A stretch of DNA of 18,650 bases from Clostridiales bacterium UBA1777. GTDB taxonomy: Bacteria > Bacillota > Clostridia > Oscillospirales > Oscillospiraceae. Below the pieces are notes generated by a model. It was not told the origin of the DNA. It was given only the letters and a program-made list of their open reading frames with translations, and did not search any database. The stretch lies in the NCBI GenBank assembly GCA_002315275.1, contig DCGN01000058.1:1-18650 (forward strand), read 5' to 3'. Of this stretch, positions 7,383 to 14,747 are shown piece by piece; position 1 is the stretch's first letter; each line of letters begins with the position of its first letter. The translations under genes and the position numbers were made by a program.

Positions 7383-8394
7383 CAGACTCACCTCCGTCAA
7401 GAACTATGAATCCCGTCGGGATGCTGCGCGGGCCGGTTACGGATGCGCAATGATTGATTATTTCACCGCCGTAAACCATAACGGAGGAAGAACCGCCGTC
7501 AAGGTTGCCGGCATTTATCGCGCCGTACTGGAGCATAATATCGCAGATATTTTCCATCGTTGCGCCGAGAGTGTTCACGCTTCTTCCGTCAAGCACGAGG
7601 AGGAGAAGAGAACCGTCCTCTCTCTGACCGAGAGCCGTGCGCGGATTTACGCCGCTGCCGAGGTTCTGCGTCTGAACCTCACCGTTGATTATAAGAGAGG
7701 ACGCAAGGCCGTCATGTGTGACGAAGCTTACCGCCCAGCGCAGCCCGTCGTCTATGGCTTCCTTGCCCGTGACCGTTCCTACGTGGAGGATACCGTCATA
7801 GTCAAGTCCGATGAGGTTGTATATTACGGACTCGCTGCCGTAGATTATCTTACCGTCGTAAATAACGAGTCCTGTCGGCCTTCCGCCGTTGCCCATGCCG
7901 TTATTGTCCACGAAGCCGCCCGCGTTTATGCCTGCAACACCGTCATACTTGGCGACCATATCCGTGAGCTGAAGGCCGGGATCGCTTTGAAAGTCGCCCG
8001 AAATGCCGAGAACTACGGTTTTCGGGTCGCGCACGATGAGCATCTTGCCCTTGCAGTTACCGTAGGATATATCTTCAAGCGTGAGATTCGGCTGATCATT
8101 ATCGCTTGCATCCGCCTCGGCGATATTGATGAGGGATGCGTTGACCTTATCCGTCTGCACGTCTTCGGTATCAGTGCTTATGAGGCCGGAAAGCTCCTCC
8201 TCTGTAAGGTATATATCAGATATCCATCTTATAGCGCTCGTCTCTCTGACGGAGCGGCAAAATATTGAAGTAAGCGTTACGGAAGGGCCTTTTTCAAGCA
8301 CCCACACGACACCGAAAAGCGTTATTATCAGACACAGGAGCGATACTCCGATAAGGGAAAATATTCTCCCGAAGGTCTTGCTCAGTTTTTTCAT
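7375..8394 (-). CDS. Membrane-anchored phosphodiester glycosidase-domain (NAGPA-type) protein, copy 1
   Basis: A 339-residue protein with an N-terminal membrane anchor (about 11-33) and an extracytoplasmic domain of the phosphodiester glycosidase family (NAGPA/DUF2233). Landmarks are AGINAGGF (154-161), NPRTALG (250-256) and the characteristic NAGNLDGGSSS (294-304). The mammalian member removes N-acetylglucosamine from mannose-phosphate diesters; bacterial members are usually linked to exopolysaccharides or wall glycans, with mostly untested substrates. GGAGG 6 bases before the ATG and a 2-base gap from the upstream stop show a coupled operon gene. It shares the domain with the gene at 9834-10841, but the sequences are distant (NLDGGSSS versus NLDGGQSA), so this looks like an old duplication or two separate acquisitions. 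Cleavage of a surface sugar phosphodiester is inferred from the family. Confidence 0.9.
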   Translation of the reverse strand: MKKLSKTFGRIFSLIGVSLLCLIITLFGVVWVLEKGPSVTLTSIFCRSVRETSAIRWISDIYLTEEELSGLISTDTEDVQTDKVNASLINIAEADASDNDQPNLTLEDISYGNCKGKMLIVRDPKTVVLGISGDFQSDPGLQLTDMVAKYDGVAGINAGGFVDNNGMGNGGRPTGLVIYDGKIIYGSESVIYNLIGLDYDGILHVGTVTGKEAIDDGLRWAVSFVTHDGLASSLIINGEVQTQNLGSGVNPRTALGQREDGSLLLLVLDGRSVNTLGATMENICDIMLQYGAINAGNLDGGSSSVMVYGGEIINHCASVTGPRSIPTGFIVLDGGESVG

Positions 8395-8396
8395 CT

Positions 8397-9635
8397 TCAG
8401 CCTCCCTTGACTTCCTTAGAAGGAGAATTGGATGCTCTCTTTTCAAGAAAGCCTATTTCGTACTGCATTTGCTCTCTGAGCAGCTTATAGCGAGGGACGA
8501 TATAATACGGATTCTCTCCCCTCTGCTCAAAATAACGCCAGCCTCCGGACTTTGCGGAGTGCCCTCCGACCCAGCTCACGCTGGACGTGTCGGGAAGGCG
8601 GTCAATAAGCGCTCTTATCTCTTCCTCGGTCACATTGTTTCTCGTTCTGCCGCAAATGCGGACCTTTTCGAGGCTGTTCATCCAGTAAAGCGGCGTAATA
8701 TCGTCAATATTCTCGCAGTCGCCTATGTTGAGATATTTAAGCTTCTTCAGTCCCTTAAGCGGAGTAAGGTCACTTATCTTCGTGGAGAAGCACTCGAGGA
8801 ACTCAAGGTCGGGGCAATCCTCAAACGGCGAGAGATCGTCAATGAGAGTGATGGATATGATGGCGGCCTGAAGCTTCGGAAAGTTGCGGACGAATTCAAT
8901 GTCGCTCAGCTTAGCGTCATGGCCGATATCAAGATACAGCACGTCATGCAGGTACTTGGTGAGGTACTTGTTATCGTCATTCAAAAGTGTGGTGTTGACG
9001 AGAGTAGTGTCCGTCATATAGGAGTAGCTGCCCATTATGATATTCCAGACGATGTTCTTGTCCGGAAAATCGTTTTTGAGCTGCTCCATCGCGTCATAAT
9101 CCTTTATGCCGCACTCCTCAAGGCGCAGAAGCTCAAGAGATTTAAGATAAGGCATGATCGAACGGAAGAAGTCAATACATTCATCTCCGAGCTGCTTATA
9201 GGTAAATCTTATCTCAAGCGTCTCATCGGTGACATATTCTCCGTACACGTCAAAGGCGCACTTAAGCGTTGCCTTCGGTGCGGCTTCTTGAATGAGGCCG
9301 AGGTTTTCTGTGGAAACGGAAGTATACGTATCCTCGCCGATAAGGTTGATTTCCTTAACAGACGGGAGCTGGGAAAGTGCCTCGCACACGGAGGCGGTAT
9401 CCTCATCTGTCATGGCCGAAAGGTCGACCGCCGTATCACTCTCCGCATAGGTCTTTCCGAGTATAACGACCGAAACGGGCTCGGGAGTGGGTTCAACTGT
9501 CGGTTCCGGAGTCGGTTCTTCCGCAATAACAGCATCCGTCGGCTCCTCCTGTGCGACGCTTCCGCAGGCGCAGAGCATCAGGCACAGCACAGCCGCCGTC
9601 AGCAAAACCGTTTTTTTTAACAATCTAAGCTTCAT
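8397..9635 (-). CDS. Leucine-rich-repeat lipoprotein
   Basis: A 412-residue predicted surface lipoprotein. The signal peptide ends in lipobox LCAC (21-24) with the lipidated cysteine at 24, followed by a proline/glutamate-rich spacer with EPTPEP units (40-53) that probably spans the wall. Several leucine-rich repeats are visible, clearest at about 230-330 (LSPFEDCPDLEFLECFSTK, then LTPLKGLKKLKYLNIGDC), as in internalin-like proteins that bind other proteins. A separate C-terminal segment with GGWRYFEQRGENPYY (364-378) is not part of the repeats. The 7-base gap after the upstream stop marks it as an operon gene, although its Shine-Dalgarno site is weak (GAGAAAAGAG), suggesting coupled translation. 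A scaffold or ligand-binding role for its operon partners is plausible but unproven. Confidence 0.9.
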   Translation of the reverse strand: MKLRLLKKTVLLTAAVLCLMLCACGSVAQEEPTDAVIAEEPTPEPTVEPTPEPVSVVILGKTYAESDTAVDLSAMTDEDTASVCEALSQLPSVKEINLIGEDTYTSVSTENLGLIQEAAPKATLKCAFDVYGEYVTDETLEIRFTYKQLGDECIDFFRSIMPYLKSLELLRLEECGIKDYDAMEQLKNDFPDKNIVWNIIMGSYSYMTDTTLVNTTLLNDDNKYLTKYLHDVLYLDIGHDAKLSDIEFVRNFPKLQAAIISITLIDDLSPFEDCPDLEFLECFSTKISDLTPLKGLKKLKYLNIGDCENIDDITPLYWMNSLEKVRICGRTRNNVTEEEIRALIDRLPDTSSVSWVGGHSAKSGGWRYFEQRGENPYYIVPRYKLLREQMQYEIGFLEKRASNSPSKEVKGG

Positions 9636-9642
9636 TTTCGTT

Positions 9643-9834
9643 TTACTCTTTTCTCTGGTATATGATCAACAGCACGGACTCAATCGCAACAAGCACGAGG
9701 AATATCCCGAAGGGGATCTTGAAAACATCTCTCGACAGCATATGCATCGAGCTGTTGACACGGTCTATCACCCACAGCACGAGGAATATGACCGCAGTAT
9801 CAATGCAGATATGAGGCAAAATCTTCTTAAACAT
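9643..9834 (-). CDS. Small two-helix membrane protein
   Basis: Sixty-three residues with two hydrophobic segments (about 11-26 and 41-58) separated by a short polar loop, and a basic C-terminal end (IYQRKE), so both ends probably face the cytoplasm. The start is strongly supported: GGAGG lies 8 bases upstream inside the end of the preceding gene, and stop and start share one base (TGATG), the signature of translational coupling. No family is recognised. It may help assemble or hold the membrane-anchored partners, but nothing in the sequence proves this. Confidence 0.82.
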   Translation of the reverse strand: MFKKILPHICIDTAVIFLVLWVIDRVNSSMHMLSRDVFKIPFGIFLVLVAIESVLLIIYQRKE

Positions 9835-10841
9835 CAGCCTACCTCCTCTATACTGTCCGCAATGTAGATCATATCCGAAACATTGCGCCCGTACGGATAG
9901 CTTACGAGCTTGCCCTGCCAGGCAAAGCCTGCGCTCTGTCCCCCGTCAAGGTTATACGCGCTCTTGCAGCCGAGGCTTGCAAAAAGCTCTGCAAGCTGGG
10001 TCATCGTCATGCCCTTTGAGTTCTCGATGCGTCCGTCCACCTCGACGAAGAAATAATGACCGGGTTCAACGCAGCCTATCGCGGATCTCGGGTTAAACGT
10101 AGTCACGTCGCTGTTGAATTCCGTAAGCGGAACGCCGTCATCCAAAAGCTGCGGGCCGAAGCTCCACGCCTGCCAGATACCGGCCTGCATGATGTATTCA
10201 TCCGTCAACTGAGCATTTTCCATAGTGACCATTTCGCCCGAGGAAAGAAGCACACACACGTCCTGGAATCTGCTGTCTCTGTACAGCACTCCGTTGCGGA
10301 CGACAAGTCCCTCAAGGCGCATATAGTAATGGTCTCCCGATATTGCCGCGACCGCGTTATTCTCCTTTGCCATATCGGCAATTGATTCACTCCCCTTGCC
10401 GTACGCTCCTCCGCCGAATGCGGTGCGGAGGTATTTCACATCGGTGATATATATATCGGCCACATTGTAGATTACATTGTTCTCCTCAACGTGCGTGTAC
10501 TCGATGCTGACGTTTTCGCTTCTGTAGGCGTCCTCCGTTGAGATGACCTCTCCGTCGGTAAATTTATCGGCAAATATGTCTCTCCACGTGAGAGGTGTCT
10601 CCTCTGCGGGCTCCTCCGTCTCGCTCTCCTGCACGGGAGCGGACGTCTTCTCCGGCTGAGGGGGAAGCGTAGTCAGAACTACGGCATCCGTCTGCGTATT
10701 GAAATGGAGAACGTGATGGAAAAGCGCAAATACATTGAGCCCTATCCCGATACAAAGAACATCTATAAGCACGAGCGCGGGAACGCCGAGCCTGCGCTTT
10801 TTTGCTGTCTGATCATGTTTTCCTTTTTTGATAATGATCAC
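9834..10841 (-). CDS. Membrane-anchored phosphodiester glycosidase-domain (NAGPA-type) protein, copy 2
   Basis: A 335-residue protein with a basic N-terminus, a membrane helix at about 20-43, a threonine/proline/glutamate-rich spacer (about 55-85) and a C-terminal phosphodiester glycosidase domain. Landmarks are AAISGDHYY (165-173), WSFGPQLLDDG (226-236), NPRSAIG (250-256) and YNLDGGQSAG (296-305). It is a better match to the standard exopolysaccharide-linked form than copy 1. The start is GTG at 10841, 5 bases after the upstream stop; the only nearby Shine-Dalgarno-like bases (GAAG) abut it directly, so translation probably depends on coupling to the upstream gene. An ATG just inside is out of frame. 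Substrate unknown; removal or trimming of a sugar phosphodiester on a surface glycan is the family expectation. Confidence 0.9.
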   Translation of the reverse strand: MIIIKKGKHDQTAKKRRLGVPALVLIDVLCIGIGLNVFALFHHVLHFNTQTDAVVLTTLPPQPEKTSAPVQESETEEPAEETPLTWRDIFADKFTDGEVISTEDAYRSENVSIEYTHVEENNVIYNVADIYITDVKYLRTAFGGGAYGKGSESIADMAKENNAVAAISGDHYYMRLEGLVVRNGVLYRDSRFQDVCVLLSSGEMVTMENAQLTDEYIMQAGIWQAWSFGPQLLDDGVPLTEFNSDVTTFNPRSAIGCVEPGHYFFVEVDGRIENSKGMTMTQLAELFASLGCKSAYNLDGGQSAGFAWQGKLVSYPYGRNVSDMIYIADSIEEVG

Positions 10842-10846
10842 CTTCG

Positions 10847-13228
10847 TTAATATGAATCGGGGAAATAGAGGTGCATGGTCTCTGTATCAGCCTTCGTATA
10901 TATCTGAAGCTCTTCCAAGAAGGTCTTGTCGCGGTTAGAGGTAAAGAATTTTCTCTGCCAGTCGAGATTTCCGTAGTAGCATTCATAATATTCGCCCCAA
11001 CGGTTCATATCACGCTCGACCTCGGCGTCAACTTCTTCTGCCATGGCATTGAACCGCTCGAGAGTATGCTCGCTCGTCATTCCGTTTTCAATGAGCTGAG
11101 CCGCTGTCTCAAGGAGAAGCCTACAGAACTCATCGCTCTTCTTCATCGACATCGTCATGCTCGTTATCTGAGAGTCAAGCCCCGTAAGCGAGACCATCGA
11201 TGCGAAATCGTTAGCCATGGAAATGTCGAAGTCAAACAGAGCAAACTGCCATTTGCTGCCTGAGTTGCTGCCCTTTACGTATCTTACGTTTCCGGTCGGA
11301 TCGAGATTATTGAAGAACACCTCGTAGCAAAGCCACTGCGCGTAGGACTGCATATCCATGAGACCGGATACATACTCATAGTTATCCTTATCGGACATGT
11401 CATGAGTTGAGACAAAATAGATAAGGTCGCTGAGCTCCTGACTTGCGTAATCTCTGACAGGTGCTCTGCATACGACCGTGCCGTCCTCAGCAGAGTCGGT
11501 ATGGTCAGCTCCGTATTTGTCGGAATATGCCTCACGCATGGCAAACAGCCCCCAATACCTTCCGTTCACATAGAGAACGCAGTATTTTGAATCGAGCGTA
11601 AGCGGATCGACTACAGCCGTGTCATACGCGACAAGGGAGGCAAGCTCGTCTCTGAATATGTGCATTCCGAGCGTATCACCGCCTCTGAGCAGAATCGAAT
11701 GGAACTCGGTGCAATCTGTATTTTCAAATCCGTTATAGGTAACGTCTCCGCCGTATCTGTCACTGAAGACTATTTTGAAGTTTTTCTTATTCCACACCTT
11801 GCGGGCGCTCGTACCGTGAAGCATGATCTTGCCCATAGAGGAGAAGCTGTCCTCCCCGTCGAAGAGAGTGCAATTTATCTGCGTCTCATGCCATACATCG
11901 TAGGAGTACATATACTCGAACTCGGTGCCCTTGCAGGCAATGCTCATGACCGGCATAGTGTGGCCCTCGTTTATTATGTAGCTGAAGGTAGCGCACTCGC
12001 TCGGAACGCATCCGTCCTCATAGCTTACAGCTCTGATAACTGCCGTATTGCTGAGCGTAATCGGCTCCGTATATACCGCGGAGTTCAGATTGGGCTCACT
12101 GCCGTTGAGCGTATAATAGATAGTGCCGTTTGCGGACAGCTCGACCGTAAGAGAAGCCACGCCGTCATATACACCCTGCTCAACAGATGCCGCGACCTTA
12201 TCGCTTATGCTTCTTAGTCCGGAGGAGTTATCCTTGCCCGGAGTTCTCTTCTCAAAGAAGAAGAATCCGCTCGCGCCGTCAATACGGCCCTTGCTGTATC
12301 CGAGAGGGATATCACGCATTCCCATTCTGTCCGAGAGTGTTCCGTCCTTTGAAACGAGGTACAGCTCGTCACCCTTTGCGTCTATCGAAAACGGCGCATG
12401 GACGTAAACGGAGTCCGTCTCCGTCTCGCCGCAGAAAACGATATATGTGGCTCCCGCGGCAAGCTCATACTCGGGAAGGCGGAACAGCTTCGGCTCATCG
12501 GCAGAATCCGTGAGGTAATAATCGCTGAGCTTAACAGTCTTATCGGAGACATTTTTAAGCTCTACCCAATCGTAGTAATCCCCTGCGTGATAAAAATAAT
12601 CATCATTGTAGGCAACAGCCTCGTTTATTACAAGCGCGCCGTGTTCATCGTTTGCCGCAAGAAAGGACTCATAGCCCTCGTCATTATTCGCAAAGCCCGG
12701 AGTTGCCTCGTAGGTGCTGACGGGCTCATCGGCATCAAACCTGATAACGGAATCGTCCTCGGTCTGCCCGTATGCGACGCTCCAGACGAGTTCCCCGTTT
12801 GGGTCGGAGAAAAACAGCTCTCCGCCCTCCTTCGGAAGCTTGAACGAGCAGTGAAGCTCGCTGTTTTTGCTGTTTTTTCCCGAGAAGAAAATGACCCTGT
12901 ATTCTCCTGCTCCGATGCTGAGCGACGGGATCTGCCACTTGCAAAGCTCGGACGGATTATCGGAAAACCAATAGCCGTTCAGACTGCATTCCGCGCCGGC
13001 ATTATAGAGCTCTATCCAATCCGTGAAGGCGTTGTCACAGTCCGCCAGAACCGTCTTGTTTGAAGCCATGAGCTCGCTTAGGATGACATCTGTGGAGTAG
13101 ACTATCTTCTCGGTCTCTTCCGGCATTACGGGAGGCTGCTCCTCTTCTGCTTTTCCGCAGGCGGAAAGCAGAAGCATCAGCAGAAGGAGTACCGCTATAT
13201 GCTGTTTTTTCTCAAAAAAACTCTTCAT
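10847..13228 (-). CDS. CotH-kinase lipoprotein with two lamin-tail domains and a chitobiase-type C-terminal-like domain
   Basis: A 793-residue predicted surface lipoprotein (lipobox LSAC, residues 21-24), first gene of the minus-strand operon. Domain order by eye: lamin-tail-like domain 1 (about 47-165; ELMASNK, DWIELYNAG), lamin-tail-like domain 2 (about 198-330; INEAVAYNDD, DWVELKNVSDKTVKLSDYYL), a chitobiase/hexosaminidase C-terminal-like domain (about 355-418; YYTLNGSEPN), then CotH (about 425-770). CotH landmarks are HGTSARKVWNKKNFKIVF (471-488), LRGGD (514-518), NNLDPTGNVRYVK (640-652) and the metal-site-like FALFDFDIS (662-670). CotH proteins are atypical kinase-fold enzymes best known from spore coat phosphorylation; extracellular lipoprotein forms are mostly untested. 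The ATG at 13228 has only a weak ribosome site. A good promoter lies about 50 bases upstream. Confidence 0.93.
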   Translation of the reverse strand: MKSFFEKKQHIAVLLLLMLLLSACGKAEEEQPPVMPEETEKIVYSTDVILSELMASNKTVLADCDNAFTDWIELYNAGAECSLNGYWFSDNPSELCKWQIPSLSIGAGEYRVIFFSGKNSKNSELHCSFKLPKEGGELFFSDPNGELVWSVAYGQTEDDSVIRFDADEPVSTYEATPGFANNDEGYESFLAANDEHGALVINEAVAYNDDYFYHAGDYYDWVELKNVSDKTVKLSDYYLTDSADEPKLFRLPEYELAAGATYIVFCGETETDSVYVHAPFSIDAKGDELYLVSKDGTLSDRMGMRDIPLGYSKGRIDGASGFFFFEKRTPGKDNSSGLRSISDKVAASVEQGVYDGVASLTVELSANGTIYYTLNGSEPNLNSAVYTEPITLSNTAVIRAVSYEDGCVPSECATFSYIINEGHTMPVMSIACKGTEFEYMYSYDVWHETQINCTLFDGEDSFSSMGKIMLHGTSARKVWNKKNFKIVFSDRYGGDVTYNGFENTDCTEFHSILLRGGDTLGMHIFRDELASLVAYDTAVVDPLTLDSKYCVLYVNGRYWGLFAMREAYSDKYGADHTDSAEDGTVVCRAPVRDYASQELSDLIYFVSTHDMSDKDNYEYVSGLMDMQSYAQWLCYEVFFNNLDPTGNVRYVKGSNSGSKWQFALFDFDISMANDFASMVSLTGLDSQITSMTMSMKKSDEFCRLLLETAAQLIENGMTSEHTLERFNAMAEEVDAEVERDMNRWGEYYECYYGNLDWQRKFFTSNRDKTFLEELQIYTKADTETMHLYFPDSY

Positions 13229-13273
13229 TTTATATCAAAGCCATATTATCCCTTATTAAAATTTTGACATTTT

Positions 13274-13302
13274 ATTTTATCATAACAACTCATGAGTGTC
13301 AA
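13274..13302 (-). promoter_or_regulatory. Sigma-A-type promoter of the surface operon with a palindrome in the spacer
   Basis: On the minus strand, a perfect -35 TTGACA (13297-13302) is followed after 17 bases by TAAAAT (13274-13279). The spacer holds the perfect 10-base palindrome ACTCATGAGT (13289-13298), which overlaps the -35 by two bases and could be a repressor operator. The operon's first gene starts about 45 bases downstream. Confidence 0.75.
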
Positions 13303-13356
13303 CAAAACGCGGCCATGTTTTAGCGGATTAATTATTTGTTCCTATCGCGGAAGCTG

Positions 13357-13386
13357 TTGAAAAACAAGTGCGCGATGTGCTATAAT
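13357..13386 (+). promoter_or_regulatory. Sigma-A-type extended -10 promoter of the cupin gene
   Basis: TTGAAA (13357-13362) and a perfect TATAAT (13381-13386) are 18 bases apart, with TG one base before the -10. It sits about 48 bases upstream of the cupin ATG, divergent from the surface-operon promoter within a 205-base intergenic region that holds nothing else recognisable. Confidence 0.8.
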
Positions 13387-13433
13387 CAATACACACCCAA
13401 ACGGAACAAAATACCTATACGGAGGATAATAAC

Positions 13434-13781
13434 ATGATAAGAAAAGCAAGCGAATGCGCCGTTGAGCTGAGAGAGAATATGCGCGGAGGAAACGGCACTG
13501 TAAGAATCACAAAATTCGCCACTCCCGAGGAGCTATACAACAAGGGCAGGATGTTCTCGAACATCACCCTCGAGCCCGGCTGCGGCATAGGCTTCCACGT
13601 GCACGAGAAGGACAGCGAGCTGTTCTATCTGATGAATGGCACGGCGGAATACAGCGATAACGGCGAGATAGTCACGGTAAATGCGGGCGATGTAATGCTC
13701 TGCCCCGCAGGAACCGGCCACTCCGTGACCAACAATTCCGACGAGACCGTTGAGCTTATCGCAGTTATAGTTTACGCCTGA
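13434..13781 (+). CDS. Small single-domain cupin protein
   Basis: A 115-residue cytoplasmic protein that is one conserved cupin barrel. Motif 1 is GIGFHVHEKDSELFYLMNG (51-69), with metal ligands H55, H57 and E62; motif 2 is NAGDVMLCPAGTGHSVTN (83-100), with H96. All four expected ligands are present, so it should bind a metal. Small stand-alone cupins include sugar isomerases, epimerases and ligand-binding proteins, and the sequence does not settle which. GGAGG 8 bases before ATG 13434 gives a strong start. It has its own promoter and terminator, so it is a single-gene unit. Its position between the surface operon and the sugar cassette makes a sugar-related role possible, but I see no direct evidence. 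Confidence 0.9.
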   Translation: MIRKASECAVELRENMRGGNGTVRITKFATPEELYNKGRMFSNITLEPGCGIGFHVHEKDSELFYLMNGTAEYSDNGEIVTVNAGDVMLCPAGTGHSVTNNSDETVELIAVIVYA

Positions 13782-13790
13782 TACAATTGC

Positions 13791-13842
13791 AAAAAAGGAC
13801 CGTTCTTCTGTCAAACTCCGACATAGGCAGAACGGTCTTTTT
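13791..13842. terminator. Terminator after the cupin gene
   Basis: GACCGTTCT (13798-13806) pairs with AGAACGGTC (13829-13837); flanking A and T runs extend the stem and provide a T tract in both directions. The loop is unusually long at about 22 bases, with a further TCTG/CAGA closing pair possible. Its left arm resembles the sequence at 1221-1242 (see findings). Confidence 0.75.
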
Positions 13843-13890
13843 CTGCTTTAATATATATTAATAAAATATGCAATATAGAAAGGCGACAAA

Positions 13891-14724
13891 ATGCAGACAC
13901 TTATAAATTATTCCAGAAAATACGGTTCCGATCCCGAGCTTGTCCTTGCGGGCGGCGGCAACACCTCCATGAAGGAAAACGGCGTACTCTACGTCAAGGG
14001 CTCCGGCTGCGCTCTGAGCACCATAGAGAAGGATAACTTCGTCGCAATGGATATAGCGAAGCTACGCGCCATCGTAAACAACGTCTATCCCGATAACGAC
14101 AGCGCAAGAGAGGCTGCCTTCCTTGCCGATATGAGCGCCGCCAAGCTCCCCGGCGAAGAGGCAAAGCGCCCCAGCGTTGAGGCTCTGCTCCATGCTCTTT
14201 TCCCTCAGCGCTACGTCCTGCATCTCCATCCCGCTCTCGTAAACGGCCTTACCTGCGGTGTTGACGGCGAGAAGGCCGCCGCAGAGCTTTTCCCCGAGGC
14301 TGTATGGGTAGAGGCATGCAAGCCCGGCTTCACCCTCGCAAAGCTTCTGTCCGATAAGCTCAACGGTAGAAACACCGTTCTTCTCCAGAACCACGGCGTA
14401 TTTTTCGCGGCTGACACCGAAGCTGAGCTCGCCGGGCTTCTCGGCGGCATGCTCGCCAAGCTCTCCGCCCGCGTGACCGAGGCAATGCCCGCAGTCCTGC
14501 CCGACGTTGATATCTCCAAGCCCTTTACGCCCGACCATATAGTCTACTGCGGCCTCGGCCCCGTCCTCCCCGATACCGACAACGCACGCCTCCTCTACAA
14601 GGACGCTCAGAAGATCAACTGGTACTCCGGCTTCTTCGGCGGCCCTCTGCCCCTCAAGCAGGAGCTCGTTGACTTTATCACCCATTGGGAAGCCGAATCC
14701 TACCGCAAGAAGAAAAGCAATTGA
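13891..14724 (+). CDS. Class II aldolase (RhaE-like, candidate L-rhamnulose-1-phosphate aldolase)
   Basis: A 277-residue cytoplasmic zinc aldolase of the class II aldolase/adducin family. It shows the phosphate-binding LAGGGNTSMK (19-28) and VKGSGCALSTIE (35-46), the likely catalytic E97 in PSVEALLHA, and the three zinc histidines H111, H113 (VLHLHPALVNG) and H168 (LLQNHGVFF). The GGGNTS plus VKGSG pattern matches the N-terminal half of the fused RhaEW enzyme better than E. coli RhaD or FucA, so cleavage of L-rhamnulose-1-phosphate to dihydroxyacetone phosphate and lactaldehyde is a reasonable candidate; another ketose phosphate cannot be excluded. AAAGG lies about 7 bases before the ATG. It starts a four-gene run, with the SDR gene beginning 23 bases after its stop. 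Strong C-ending codon bias implies high expression. Confidence 0.88.
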   Translation: MQTLINYSRKYGSDPELVLAGGGNTSMKENGVLYVKGSGCALSTIEKDNFVAMDIAKLRAIVNNVYPDNDSAREAAFLADMSAAKLPGEEAKRPSVEALLHALFPQRYVLHLHPALVNGLTCGVDGEKAAAELFPEAVWVEACKPGFTLAKLLSDKLNGRNTVLLQNHGVFFAADTEAELAGLLGGMLAKLSARVTEAMPAVLPDVDISKPFTPDHIVYCGLGPVLPDTDNARLLYKDAQKINWYSGFFGGPLPLKQELVDFITHWEAESYRKKKSN

Positions 14725-14747
14725 TTTAAGATAAGAGGTAAATTATC

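Noticed and set aside
7309..8268. A 319-codon plus-strand frame over the first phosphodiester glycosidase gene
   Set aside because: The opposite strand holds clear family motifs, a membrane anchor and ribosome sites; this frame shows none.
8469..9620. A 383-codon plus-strand frame opposite the LRR lipoprotein
   Set aside because: The minus strand has a lipobox, repeats and operon spacing. The plus frame is a compositional shadow.
13229..13433. Possible riboswitch or small RNA in the divergent intergenic region
   Set aside because: The bases are accounted for by two divergent promoters, and no stable long hairpin or known aptamer pattern was seen.
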